A stretch of 64,000 nt of DNA from Acinetobacter sp. Marseille-Q1618. GTDB lineage: Bacteria; Pseudomonadota; Gammaproteobacteria; Pseudomonadales; Moraxellaceae. Below are positions 39,173 through 48,262 of this stretch, one piece after another. The notes beneath the pieces were generated by a model, which ran no database searches, was not told the DNA's origin, and saw only the letters and a program-made list of their open reading frames with translations. The stretch is taken from contig NZ_CADDWJ010000001.1 of the NCBI RefSeq assembly GCF_902809855.1, positions 62,001 to 126,000 on the forward strand. Reading direction: 5' to 3'. Within the stretch, counting starts at the first letter, position 1. Every line of letters starts with the position of its first letter. The position numbers were made by a program, and so were the translations under genes.

Positions 39173-40435
39173 ATGAAATTTTTACAGCATTTTTGGCATA
39201 TGGCTTTGGATTTTGTGTTTTTTTATCCACTCTTCATGTCATATCTTTGGATGATTGGGGCAGTTATTTTCTATCAAAAAGAAAAGAAAGAGCCACCTTA
39301 TGATCAACCTAACCCACTGCCTACTTATCCAAAAGTGGCAGTGCTTGTCCCATGTTTTAATGAAGAGGACAATGCAGAAGAAACTTTAAGCCATGCACTT
39401 CAGTTGAATTATCCTGATTTTGAAGTGATTGCCATTAATGATGGGAGTTCAGACAATACAGCACAAGTTTTAGATGCTTTGGCAGCAAAATATGAAAAAC
39501 TACGTGTGGTACATTTGGCGCATAATCAAGGTAAGGCGATGGCATTACAAGCGGGCAGTTTACTCACCGATGCTGAATATCTGATCGGCATCGATGGAGA
39601 TGCTTTGCTTGATCCACATGCTGCAATGTGGATGGTACGTCATTTTCTGGCAGATAATTCTGTCGCTGCCGTGACAGGAAATCCGCGTATTCGTACACGA
39701 TCAACTTTACTCGGACGTATCCAAGTAGGCGAGTTCTCTTCGATTGTGGGGTTAATCAAACGTGCGCAACGGACTTTTGGTCGTTTGTTCACGGTGTCAG
39801 GCGTGATTACCGCTTTTCGTAAAAGTGCTGTGCATGATGTGGGCTATTGGTCACCAAATGCATTGACAGAAGACATTGATATTACTTGGAAATTACAGCG
39901 TGCTGGTTGGAATATCCATTTTGAGCCGAATGCGTTGGTGTGGATTCTGATGCCTGAAACTTTAAATGGTTTATGGAAACAGCGTTTACGTTGGGCGATG
40001 GGTGGGGCACAAGTCTTAATTAAAAATATAGATGTTGTATTTAAACCTAAGCTCAATTATCTTTGGCCACTGATTTTGGAGTTGGTACTGACCTTAGTGT
40101 GGTCGTATCTGATGCTTGCTGTTGCTATAATTTGGTTATTGCATTTTATCTTTCCAATTTCAGGTTTAAGTCAAACTGCAAGTTCGCCATTTTTACCATA
40201 TGGCAGTGGAATTCTTTTAGGTTTGAGTTGTTTACTTCAGTTTGCTTTAAGCAAATGGATGGATAGTAGATATGAACCAAATCTTTTAAAGAATTATTAT
40301 TGGATGATTTGGTATCCCTTTGTTTTTTGGTTAATTACCTTAACAGCAAGCATCGTCGCATTTCCGAAAGTTTTACTGCGTGGTAGTGGTAAACGTGCCC
40401 GTTGGATTAGTCCTGATCGAGGAATGCGCTCTTAG
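39173..40435 (+). CDS. pgaC: Poly-beta-1,6-N-acetylglucosamine synthase PgaC
   Basis: A 420-residue inner-membrane family-2 glycosyltransferase that polymerises UDP-GlcNAc. After one membrane helix it has the GT2 core with VLVPCFNEEDNAEETL, AINDGSSDNT, GIDGDALLD (DxD), TEDIDITWKLQ and the QRLRWAMGG motif (QxxRW), then three to four C-terminal helices. All catalytic motifs of a processive synthase are present. The start ATG is 10 bp after pgaB. Activity needs PgaD as partner and is controlled by c-di-GMP in E. coli. Confidence 0.94.
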   Translation: MKFLQHFWHMALDFVFFYPLFMSYLWMIGAVIFYQKEKKEPPYDQPNPLPTYPKVAVLVPCFNEEDNAEETLSHALQLNYPDFEVIAINDGSSDNTAQVLDALAAKYEKLRVVHLAHNQGKAMALQAGSLLTDAEYLIGIDGDALLDPHAAMWMVRHFLADNSVAAVTGNPRIRTRSTLLGRIQVGEFSSIVGLIKRAQRTFGRLFTVSGVITAFRKSAVHDVGYWSPNALTEDIDITWKLQRAGWNIHFEPNALVWILMPETLNGLWKQRLRWAMGGAQVLIKNIDVVFKPKLNYLWPLILELVLTLVWSYLMLAVAIIWLLHFIFPISGLSQTASSPFLPYGSGILLGLSCLLQFALSKWMDSRYEPNLLKNYYWMIWYPFVFWLITLTASIVAFPKVLLRGSGKRARWISPDRGMRS

Positions 40436-40455
40436 GCATTTAGAGTATTGGTAAA

Positions 40456-40866
40456 ATGAAATCAAATCTGATTATCGACTTACGTCAACAATTACCTTGG
40501 CATAAACGCTATTTATCAAATACCTCAACTGCAATGTTATGGGGTGTTTGGATATTGTTATGGCGTCCGCTCTTGTTATTGATCGGGGTACTCGGCATCC
40601 AAAAGCCACATATTGTGAACAATATTATCTCTGCTTTTACACTAGTATTGCAGCATGGTCTTATCGCACTGATGGTGTGTGCATTAAGTTTATTATTATG
40701 GAATCGTTTTATTCCTGCAAAAACACCGAGCCAAGCGCAAAGTAAGGCTGTATCTGATTATGCTGAACATTTTGCTTTAAATGTGCAACAGATTGAAGCT
40801 GGCCGTCAGCAGAAAGTCAGTACAGTTTATCATGATGAAAATGGGAAAATTATTTCTATTCAGTAA
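40456..40866 (+). CDS. pgaD: PgaD-like PNAG synthesis accessory protein
   Basis: A 136-residue protein with two membrane helices (about residues 25-48 and 60-80). Its basic, cytosolic C-terminus (HFALNVQQIEAGRQQKVST) resembles PgaD, the small partner that stabilises PgaC and receives the c-di-GMP signal. It begins 20 bp after pgaC and ends before a strong terminator, so it closes the pgaBCD unit. Confidence 0.8.
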   Translation: MKSNLIIDLRQQLPWHKRYLSNTSTAMLWGVWILLWRPLLLLIGVLGIQKPHIVNNIISAFTLVLQHGLIALMVCALSLLLWNRFIPAKTPSQAQSKAVSDYAEHFALNVQQIEAGRQQKVSTVYHDENGKIISIQ

Positions 40867-40876
40867 ACGTAAGAGT

Positions 40877-40906
40877 AAAAAATCCCACATTTTAGTGGGA
40901 TTTTTT
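40877..40906 (+). terminator. Intrinsic terminator after pgaD
   Basis: AAAAAATCCCAC/GTGGGATTTTTT with loop ATTTTA. Confidence 0.95.
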
Positions 40907-40968
40907 ATTTGACTTGAATGTATAAATGCAGTGGATGCAAGAGGTAAAAGATTCATGGTTAATTTCAC

Positions 40969-42102
40969 ATGCAAAAAATAAATTCGGCTGAGAGCATTCG
41001 TGGCTTGGCATGTTTAGCTGTGGTTTTGTCACATTTAAGTTTAAGTTTTATTCCTTATTTACATCATTTTGATGCCAATGATATTGCCAATAATCAACTG
41101 ATTTATGCCATTCACCATTCACCTTTTGCATTTTGGTATTCAGGTACGGCTGCCGTTTTTATTTTTTTTGTGCTGAGTGGTTATGTCTTAAGTTATGCGA
41201 TCTGCAAGGTGCCTGAGCAGATTACATTTAAACTTAAAAATATGTGGATTAAACGCTATCCACGCTTGATGATTCCTGCATTGATTTCCTGTTTGATCAT
41301 TTGGCTTGTTTTTAATACGATTCAGATAGATAGCAGTCAAGTGGGGGGGTGGCTACAAGCTTATGTCACGCAAGATTTCTCACTGAAAACGGCAGTTTAT
41401 GAAGGAACCATAGGCTCTTTTTTGTTTGCGGAAAGTAGTATCAATTGGGTACTTTGGACGATGACAATTGAACTACTTGGTTCATTTACACTATTTATTT
41501 TAATTTATTTAAAACAACTGCATACCGCTATTTTTGTGCTGGGTTCAGTGGCTTTTGCAGGTTTGGCACTGTGGTGGCGAGGTGAAGGCTTTTTTTATGG
41601 TATTTCTAGTTTTATCATCGGCATGTATTTTTATTTTTATGGTCGTCAAATTCCGCTGTTTATTGCCATTATCTTATTGATCTTTGGATTGTATCTGGCT
41701 GGTGCGCATAATAGCAGTTGGTCTTATGCTTGGTTATATGCGCAGATTGGTGAAAGAACTTATGAATATAGCAATTTTTTTGCAGGTATTTTCATTGTTT
41801 ATAGCATTTTAATGAGTCAAGCGTTATCTCGTTTTTTAGACAAGCCCGTGTTGATTTGGTTAGGGAAATTATCTTTTTCTGTGTATTTATTACATTTGGT
41901 TTTGATGTATTTAATTTGCATTCCTGTGTTTAATTTATTGTTAAATTTAGGCGCAAGTTATCTATTTTCTGTCGTCTTGGCATCGTTGATTTTTATTGCG
42001 GTGACTTTATTTGTTGCAGCGTTTTATAGTCATTATGTTGACCAATTGGCGATGACAAGTAGCCAGAAATTAGCGAAATATTTACTCAAGCCGAAGGTGT
42101 AG
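40969..42102 (+). CDS. Acyltransferase family 3 membrane protein
   Basis: A 377-residue protein with about ten helices of the OafA/YrhL acyltransferase type. The start NSAESIRGLACLAVVLSHLS contains the conserved Arg and His of helix 1. These enzymes put acetyl groups on cell-surface sugars. It lies next to pga genes but behind their terminator, so a role in PNAG acylation is possible but only inferred. No strong ribosome site is seen; the ATG is the only sensible start. Confidence 0.8.
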   Translation: MQKINSAESIRGLACLAVVLSHLSLSFIPYLHHFDANDIANNQLIYAIHHSPFAFWYSGTAAVFIFFVLSGYVLSYAICKVPEQITFKLKNMWIKRYPRLMIPALISCLIIWLVFNTIQIDSSQVGGWLQAYVTQDFSLKTAVYEGTIGSFLFAESSINWVLWTMTIELLGSFTLFILIYLKQLHTAIFVLGSVAFAGLALWWRGEGFFYGISSFIIGMYFYFYGRQIPLFIAIILLIFGLYLAGAHNSSWSYAWLYAQIGERTYEYSNFFAGIFIVYSILMSQALSRFLDKPVLIWLGKLSFSVYLLHLVLMYLICIPVFNLLLNLGASYLFSVVLASLIFIAVTLFVAAFYSHYVDQLAMTSSQKLAKYLLKPKV

Positions 42103-42188
42103 AGAGTTTTTGTATTGTTTTGCTATAAATCCTCGTTGATTCAGTGGTTATTGGCTTAATATTAAGTCTATGATTAAAATAAGTAATT

Positions 42189-42833
42189 ATGAAGAAGATG
42201 AAAAAATATCTCATAGTGATTATGGGCATGATCTGTAGTTTTGGACATGCCGATGCAAATATAAAATTTGAAACACTTCAATCTCATTCACAACTGAGTA
42301 AGGTGTGTAAACAAGATGCGCTTGATGTATTTAAACCGAAAACTTATTCACTCAATGTTGGAAAAGTCACTTTAAATAGCTACTCGTGTATTCGTCAAAA
42401 GCATGATAATCCTCAATATTATTCTGCTTATGCACTTAAGTTTGCGTCAGGAAAACAGTTGTTTTTCTATGATCAAACTACTGATGCGAGTGCTTATGTG
42501 GATATTGATGCATATGCAGTTGGTTCGTCCATTGTGGTATTTGACAATATGAATGAGCGTGGGGGAGACCTGATTTTAATCTGGTTGCAGGATGCGCAAC
42601 ATGTATATTCTACAAAAATCCCTTATATGACTTCTGATGAGGGCAGTGTGGATGTCGCTGTTCAAGGTGAAAATATTATTTTACAAAAGAAAGTCTATAT
42701 CGGTGATGACCATCAGGCGCAAGTAAAGTTTAAAAAAGTAGGGCAAGCCCTTGTACTCAAAAAAGAAAATACCAAAGGTTTAACTTACTCTTCAGGTCAT
42801 GTAAAAAACTTCCAACATGAAGCATTTAGGTAG
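42189..42833 (+). CDS. Secreted protein of unknown function
   Basis: A 214-residue protein with a signal peptide (KYLIVIMGMICSFGHADA, cleavage near ADA-NI). The mature part has two cysteines in its first half (SKVCKQ and NSYSCIRQ), consistent with a disulfide, and many beta-like strands. I do not recognise the family. It is followed by a membrane-anchored protein 50 bp downstream on the same strand, likely one unit. Confidence 0.6.
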   Translation: MKKMKKYLIVIMGMICSFGHADANIKFETLQSHSQLSKVCKQDALDVFKPKTYSLNVGKVTLNSYSCIRQKHDNPQYYSAYALKFASGKQLFFYDQTTDASAYVDIDAYAVGSSIVVFDNMNERGGDLILIWLQDAQHVYSTKIPYMTSDEGSVDVAVQGENIILQKKVYIGDDHQAQVKFKKVGQALVLKKENTKGLTYSSGHVKNFQHEAFR

Positions 42834-42883
42834 GATAATAAATAAGCTGATGTGATAAAACTAAATCAAGTGGAGCTTTAAAT

Positions 42884-43336
42884 ATGAAAATGCTGCTGGT
42901 TTTGATTATTGTAATGATCGTGATTTTTTTAGTGTATAGAATGATCACTACTCAGCAAGTTTCCAAATTTAAACCTTCGACCTTTAAAGCGGTCAAAGAT
43001 GCGACTCAGCCCAAAACCCAAACTACAAAAATCGAACCGATGGCATTTAACGATGAAGAGCAATTGTTATTTGATGATGTGGCAAAATTACTATTTGAAC
43101 AGCAATTACAATGTACGCAACTGACGCAAGCAGAACTAATTCAACAACAGTTTTTAAGTAAAATGCCTGCCAAAACGGACAGTCAAATTGGTGAATTTGA
43201 TTTAGATGAATGGTGTATCTACTGGAATTATCGTCATCAATCTTTAGAATATTATGTCGGTAAATATGGAATTTTTTATACACATGTCGATCGTCATGGA
43301 GTAGAGCATAAGGCAGAGTTTAAAACAACGGTTTGA
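42884..43336 (+). CDS. Membrane-anchored protein of unknown function
   Basis: A 150-residue protein with one N-terminal membrane helix (MLLVLIIVMIVIFLVYRMI), then a basic, flexible Lys/Pro/Thr-rich linker and a soluble domain of about 90 residues. That domain has Cys-rich and Trp/Tyr-rich segments (FDLDEWCIYWNYRHQSLEYY). No family is recognised. A TGGAG precedes the ATG by about 9 bases. Confidence 0.6.
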   Translation: MKMLLVLIIVMIVIFLVYRMITTQQVSKFKPSTFKAVKDATQPKTQTTKIEPMAFNDEEQLLFDDVAKLLFEQQLQCTQLTQAELIQQQFLSKMPAKTDSQIGEFDLDEWCIYWNYRHQSLEYYVGKYGIFYTHVDRHGVEHKAEFKTTV

Positions 43337-43370
43337 TTTTAAATTATATTTTAAAGTTTTTAATTTACTC

Positions 43371-43931
43371 TTAACAGGCAATTTGTTTTAAAATTCGTTG
43401 CTTAACCTGTTCTAAATAAAAACAATCTTGATTAAAACGATACATTAAAATTGCACCTTCATAATCTGCAACACTGATTTTAGCTAATGTTTGTGCTTGG
43501 ATTGTATCTAGTTTTTGAGAAAAGAGTTGATAAAAAGCAGTTTGCCAATCCTGAAAAATATGTTGAATTTTTTTATAAACTTCAAAGGAAATAGTGGCTG
43601 CTTCTAAGGAAATGATACCAATCAAACAACCGCATACTTCAGCACTAAAAAACTCAACAGCACGTTGGTGCATTTGTTCAAACAGCATCACGATTTGTGT
43701 ATTGCCCGACAGTTCAATTTGAAATAAATGTTTTTTTAAATACTGATGAGTATGTTGTAACACTTCAAGTAACAAAGCTTCTTTATTGGGAAAATGATAA
43801 TAAAAAGCAGCCTTAGTTAACCCACACGCTTTTGCCAACATCTCCATACTGGTGCTTGCGTAGCCATGTATTTTAAATTGTAAAGCACAACGTTGTAGGA
43901 TTTGAGGTGTCGTGAGCTTTTGCGGGCGCAT
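43371..43931 (-). CDS. TetR/AcrR family transcriptional regulator
   Basis: A 186-residue repressor-type protein. Its N-terminal helix-turn-helix is TPQILQRCALQFKIHGYAST...ACGLTKAAFYYHFPNKEALLL, the standard TetR pattern. The rest is the all-helical ligand and dimer domain. The ATG at 43931 (MRPQKLT) is chosen; a longer frame would run back into the neighbouring hydrolase gene. It is the last gene of a minus-strand unit (crotonase, hydrolase, TetR), with 25 bp to the hydrolase. It probably controls this unit, but the ligand is unknown. Confidence 0.87.
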   Translation of the reverse strand: MRPQKLTTPQILQRCALQFKIHGYASTSMEMLAKACGLTKAAFYYHFPNKEALLLEVLQHTHQYLKKHLFQIELSGNTQIVMLFEQMHQRAVEFFSAEVCGCLIGIISLEAATISFEVYKKIQHIFQDWQTAFYQLFSQKLDTIQAQTLAKISVADYEGAILMYRFNQDCFYLEQVKQRILKQIAC

Positions 43932-43956
43932 GATTTTCCATAAAAGAAATAAAAAC

Positions 43957-44859
43957 TTAACGATGAATAAGTTGGTCAAAAGTATGTAGGATTTGATCCC
44001 AAATGGCTTCTGAGCCTTGACGAAAATAACCCATATGCCCAATCTGTTTTAAGCCAAAGCTATTGGCATCGATATCGATATAATGCATTTCTGCATTTTG
44101 ATAATGTTGCATAAAAGCATGCCGTGAACTTGGCAATGCCCAATCATCATCTAAGGCTGCCACGGCATAAATTGGTGTTTTGACTTGGGCATATAAATCT
44201 TTAAGCTCTGCTTGTTCAGGATCAGCAAAGAAATAAGTCGGATTTTTACACCATTTGCGCCATTGTTGATAAACCCCTTTAGGTAAATCTGACCCCATGT
44301 TTAGCTTACTCCACGGCAGATAGCCTGTGAATGCGACGATGGGTGGAAACACGATGTTCCAAATCACTTGAACTTTCATGCGCTCTTTAAATGGCATATA
44401 CCCATGCCAACCTGCACCTGTACCCAAGCAATACATAGCAGTAACCTTGCTATGGTTGGGTGTTAAACCTAAAGCCTGTCCACCATAAGAATGCCCGACA
44501 ACAAATAGCGGATGTTGCTCATCTGAGAAATACTCAATTGCACCTGCCAGATCAAACTTACCCCAATCGAGATAGGACATTTCAAAACCTTTGAGGTGTT
44601 CTGGAGCAGATTTACCCACGCCACGATAATCAAAAGTCAGGACTTGATAGCCATATTGAGTCATATATTCAGAGAAACGACGATAAAAACCTTGTGGGAC
44701 ACCTGTTGCACTGGCAAGAATGATTTTGGCTTTGGTCGTGACTGTGGTTGGAGAATACACCACACCACTTAAAACATAGCCATCTAACGCATTCAAGGAA
44801 ACTTTTTCAGTATCAAAACCCAGTATTTCAGTTTGTCGTTGTAGATTTTGCATCGTCAT
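43957..44859 (-). CDS. Alpha/beta hydrolase
   Basis: A 300-residue alpha/beta-fold protein. The nucleophile elbow is VGHSYGGQ (Gly-His-Ser-Tyr-Gly). The strand before it is FDYRGVGKSAPEH, and a late DDDWALPSSRHAF carries the likely acid and the final His is near QIGHMGYFR. It may be an esterase or lipase-like enzyme of unknown substrate. It lies between the crotonase and TetR genes in one operon. A second start six bases downstream (MQNLQ) is possible. Confidence 0.82.
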   Translation of the reverse strand: MTMQNLQRQTEILGFDTEKVSLNALDGYVLSGVVYSPTTVTTKAKIILASATGVPQGFYRRFSEYMTQYGYQVLTFDYRGVGKSAPEHLKGFEMSYLDWGKFDLAGAIEYFSDEQHPLFVVGHSYGGQALGLTPNHSKVTAMYCLGTGAGWHGYMPFKERMKVQVIWNIVFPPIVAFTGYLPWSKLNMGSDLPKGVYQQWRKWCKNPTYFFADPEQAELKDLYAQVKTPIYAVAALDDDWALPSSRHAFMQHYQNAEMHYIDIDANSFGLKQIGHMGYFRQGSEAIWDQILHTFDQLIHR

Positions 44860-44916
44860 TTCTCTATTTTAAATTACTTCACTCAACTTTATTTCAATAA
44901 AATTTATCTAAATCAA

Positions 44917-45705
44917 TTACTTGCCTTTAAATTGAGGTGCTCGACGCTCTAACATGGCATTTACGCCTTCTTGTGCATCTTCAGAACTGAGTAGTGGATT
45001 GAGCAATCCTTGTAAATTTGCAAATGCAGCTTCAGGACTTTGTAAAAATGCTTGGTGTGCAGATTTGAGCGCTGCTTGTACTGCCAGAGGTGCTGCTTGT
45101 GCGATACGTTCAGCCAACTCAATGGCACGAATTAATTGATTATTGCCTTCAACCACTTCGGTCACTAGATTCATTTCATAAGCAGTTTGCGCATAGAATA
45201 AGTCACCTGTTAGAACATATTTCATAGCTTTCGCCCAACCAGCTGCTTGTATAAAACGTACAGTTGCACCACCAAAAGGTAAGATGCCACGTTGTACTTC
45301 TATTTGTGTAAATTGAGTATTTTCATTGGCAACGACAATGTCCGAGTTCAACATCAACTCAATACCTGCGGTATAACAATAACCTTGTACCGCAGTCACT
45401 AAAGGTTTAGTACGTTGTCGTCCCACAGTTCCCCAAGGATTGACCATCTCATCACTAAAGCTGAACACACCATCGGCAAGTTTAGGTTGTAACTCAACCA
45501 AATCTAAGCCTGCGGTAAAATGATCACCATGCGCAAAAATGACCGCACAACGTAATTCAGGATTATTTTCATATTCTGTTAAAGCAAGGGAAAGGTCTTG
45601 AATCATATGGCTATCAAAAGCATTTCGCTTATTGGCACGATCTAAGCCAATTAAAAAAATATGACCACGAATTTCTCGGCTCACTTTTCCTTGAGTATTT
45701 GACAT
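44917..45705 (-). CDS. Enoyl-CoA hydratase/isomerase family protein
   Basis: A 262-residue crotonase-fold protein. It has HGDHFTAGLDLVELQPKL (oxyanion region), AVQGYCYTAGIELMLNSDIV and a downstream GILPFGGATVRF. One catalytic Glu usual for hydratases is not obvious, so the reaction may be isomerisation or hydrolysis; the substrate is unknown. The ATG at 45705 is preferred over a GTG four codons upstream. It is the first gene of the crotonase-hydrolase-tetR unit. Confidence 0.82.
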   Translation of the reverse strand: MSNTQGKVSREIRGHIFLIGLDRANKRNAFDSHMIQDLSLALTEYENNPELRCAVIFAHGDHFTAGLDLVELQPKLADGVFSFSDEMVNPWGTVGRQRTKPLVTAVQGYCYTAGIELMLNSDIVVANENTQFTQIEVQRGILPFGGATVRFIQAAGWAKAMKYVLTGDLFYAQTAYEMNLVTEVVEGNNQLIRAIELAERIAQAAPLAVQAALKSAHQAFLQSPEAAFANLQGLLNPLLSSEDAQEGVNAMLERRAPQFKGK

Positions 45706-45917
45706 TGTTTTTCTCACTTTTGGTTTTTGTGGTTGGTTATTTTTTATATTTTTAAACGAACGTTAGAAAACTGTCAATTTTAATTTCTAATCCAGGTTTA
45801 TTTGGCGAATAGGTATTGCTATTAAATCTAAGTATTTTCAGCTCAAGCTTTGTAAAATAGTTTGCATTTGACCGATTTTTTTTCATAATGAACACCTCGT
45901 TTTATGGGTAGCCCAAC

Positions 45918-46502
45918 ATGTCAGGATTAGAAATATTTGCCGTGATCATTAGTGTCATCGGTGTGGCTTTAACCATAAAACGAAATATGTGGTGTTGGTT
46001 TTTTAACTTTTTAGCTTTTGTTTTATATGCCTATTTATTCTTTGAATTTAAATTGTATGGAGAAACCATTTTACAGTTTTTCTTTATGGTGGTGAATTTC
46101 TATGGTTTTTATCATTGGCTCAAAGGCAAACAGCAAGATCATGAGATCCGTATCGTTCCTATTTCGGTGCAATTGGTCATTATACAAATGGTTTTGGCAG
46201 CAGTCGGTGGTTTCCTGTTTGGTTGGGCATTACATCATTTTACTGATGCTGCTTTGCCGTGGTTAGATTCACAACTGGCTGCATTTAGTTTGCTCGCAAC
46301 CTATTGGACTAGTCGAAAGCATATTGCAACATGGGTGCTTTGGGTATTTGTTGATATTATATATGTCGGAATGTTCCTACATAAAGATTTATATTTGACC
46401 GCAGCTTTATATGCTGCATTTGTATTAATGGCAGCTTTTGGCTGGTGGCAATGGACACAAGTTAAAAATAAACAAGTGCTTAATGCTTCAGGTTATCGCT
46501 AA
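45918..46502 (+). CDS. pnuC: Nicotinamide riboside transporter PnuC
   Basis: A 194-residue, seven-helix inner-membrane protein of the PnuC family, which imports nicotinamide riboside for NAD synthesis. The segments WCWFFNFLAFVLYAYLFFE and QFFFMVVNFYGFYHWL, and the C-terminal AAFGWWQW, are typical. It ends in TAA directly followed by the ATG of the next gene. No riboswitch is visible upstream. Confidence 0.9.
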   Translation: MSGLEIFAVIISVIGVALTIKRNMWCWFFNFLAFVLYAYLFFEFKLYGETILQFFFMVVNFYGFYHWLKGKQQDHEIRIVPISVQLVIIQMVLAAVGGFLFGWALHHFTDAALPWLDSQLAAFSLLATYWTSRKHIATWVLWVFVDIIYVGMFLHKDLYLTAALYAAFVLMAAFGWWQWTQVKNKQVLNASGYR

Positions 46503-46772
46503 ATGCTGATTGATTTTATTTCCATACAAAAGAAAAAATTTCAAATCCTTGCGGAGAAAATTCAAGCGCAGCCTGAACGATTTATAGATTTTGATTCGGT
46601 TTCTGATTTTTATAAAGCAAGATGGTTAAATGACTTTCCTACAGGAACAATATGGACGGTCACAGGTCTGGACAATGGCGCTGATGAATTTGATATTTTA
46701 ATTGAATATCGAGATTTATATTTAATAATCGAATGTCATCAACCCATTAAAATATATACAGGTACGAAATAA
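46503..46772 (+). CDS. Small protein coupled to pnuC
   Basis: An 89-residue protein. It begins at the base after the pnuC stop (TAAATG), so it is translated by coupling. It has no signal peptide; the N-terminal half is basic-helical (FISIQKKKFQILAEKIQ) and the C-terminal half is beta-like. I do not recognise a family. It could act with NR uptake, but only the gene order says so. Confidence 0.65.
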   Translation: MLIDFISIQKKKFQILAEKIQAQPERFIDFDSVSDFYKARWLNDFPTGTIWTVTGLDNGADEFDILIEYRDLYLIIECHQPIKIYTGTK

Positions 46773-47053
46773 ATTGCTTTAAATGATTTACAGCGATTGA
46801 ATAAATATTATAAATTATAAGATGGCTCAATTAAGAAATTAAATGAATGGTTTAATTTGAAAAGTGTATTATTTTATATGTGATATAGTGATCAAATTAA
46901 ATAAAAATTTGATTTGTATTTAACATAAGCTTATTCATAATGCGACATAAGTGTTTTTTATGATTTTCTATGCATGACGGTGCAACTTTATTTTGTCTAT
47001 TTATAGATAGGCAAAAATGATATAAGAAATAGAAATAAATAGGACAGACTCAA
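46773..47053 (+). other. Intergenic region before the diguanylate cyclase
   Basis: AT-rich, with no gene seen. Nothing further can be supported. Confidence 0.4.
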
Positions 47054-47086
47054 ATGAAAGCGTGGGGAAACTCAGTGAATTTATGA
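47054..47086 (+). CDS. Possible 10-codon leader overlapping the cyclase start
   Basis: An ATG with an AGGA nine bases upstream starts MKAWGNSVNL and stops at a TGA that overlaps the cyclase ATG (ATGA). This would couple translation of the cyclase to the leader, which otherwise has a poorly spaced ribosome site. Confidence 0.3.
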   Translation: MKAWGNSVNL

Positions 47087-48213
47087 ACGGGAATATCATT
47101 TTAAACTGGAATACCCTCACAAAATGCTGTCTGGTGATGACACTGGGTGCCTTGGTCTACATATTATGGATCGTATGGTACTTATGTGTTTTTAATATTC
47201 CGACATTAACACATTGGATGAATGCTGATTTATATGAATCTCATCTGAGTATTTCATTGGGTATTTTGATTTCATTTATCTGTTTGGCAGTGATCAGTTG
47301 GAAATTTCAAAAAAATAAATATATACAACAGTATTTTCCTTATTTTGCGATTTTATATTTTGGTTCAACCTTAATTTATGGCGGTTTTAATGTTGGGATT
47401 ATGAGCCCTGCAACCATTGGCGGTTATATCAGCCTCATTTCAGTGGGTGTGGTTTTATTTGATCGTAAAATCATTTATAGCGCTGCGATTCCGATTAGCA
47501 TTTTTATGTTACTCAGCATTGTGTTAACCAGTTTAAAACAAATTCCATATGCACCTTTATTTAGCCATGAACTAAATGGCAGTAATTTATCGGAAAATTC
47601 ATTTTGGATGTATAGTATGTTAATCCTATATTTTCCCATTTTTCTTTTTTCTATTATCCTTTTTGAAGTTTTACTGACACAGTGGCGTAACCGTGAAGCA
47701 CAAATTCAAAGCATGAGTTTGATTGATCCACTTACTAATATTTTTAATCGCCGTAGTCTTGCACAACGCCTAACTCTGATGCAATTTGAAAAACAAGCCT
47801 ATGCCTTAGTTTTACTTGACTTGGATCATTTTAAAAATATTAATGATAATTATGGGCATGATATCGGGGATGTGGTGCTGACCAAAGTTGCCAAGATTCT
47901 TGATTTACATTTGAGTGAACAAGATATGGCGGGACGTTTTGGTGGAGAAGAGTTTTTATTAATCTTGCAAAATAAAACCCAACAACAAGCAATACAGATT
48001 GCTGAACAATGCCGACAAGGAATAGAGCAAGAGCCGATACTGTTAGATTTACAACATAAATTACATGTAACTGCCAGTTTTGGTGTGGCTGTGTCTGAGC
48101 AAAATAAGACTAAAGAAATGGTGTTAAGGCAAGCAGATCAGGCATTATATTTTGCCAAAAAACAAGGCAGAAATCAGGTGCGCTACTATGATGAAATTGA
48201 TTTAAGATATTAA
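47083..48213 (+). CDS. Membrane-bound diguanylate cyclase (GGDEF)
   Basis: About 376 residues. The first 200 residues form five to six membrane helices with no known sensor domain. They are followed by a GGDEF domain with SLIDPLTNIFNRRSL, VLLDLDHFKNINDNYGHDIGD and the active-site GGEEF. It should make c-di-GMP. The inhibitory site normally reads RxxD five residues before GGEEF; here the four residues are SEQD, so product feedback is probably absent. Position 47062 is a GTG alternative start, but ATG 47083 is better supported. c-di-GMP would fit the PgaC/PgaD pathway upstream. Confidence 0.9.
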   Translation: MNGNIILNWNTLTKCCLVMTLGALVYILWIVWYLCVFNIPTLTHWMNADLYESHLSISLGILISFICLAVISWKFQKNKYIQQYFPYFAILYFGSTLIYGGFNVGIMSPATIGGYISLISVGVVLFDRKIIYSAAIPISIFMLLSIVLTSLKQIPYAPLFSHELNGSNLSENSFWMYSMLILYFPIFLFSIILFEVLLTQWRNREAQIQSMSLIDPLTNIFNRRSLAQRLTLMQFEKQAYALVLLDLDHFKNINDNYGHDIGDVVLTKVAKILDLHLSEQDMAGRFGGEEFLLILQNKTQQQAIQIAEQCRQGIEQEPILLDLQHKLHVTASFGVAVSEQNKTKEMVLRQADQALYFAKKQGRNQVRYYDEIDLRY

Positions 48214-48262
48214 TTTTACTTAAAATAAATCAAGAGAATTTATGATATTGTAAGCGCTCTAT

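Noticed and set aside
40777..40974. Minus-strand frame over the pgaD end and its terminator
   Set aside because: It reads through a strong terminator and the pgaD coding end; no support.
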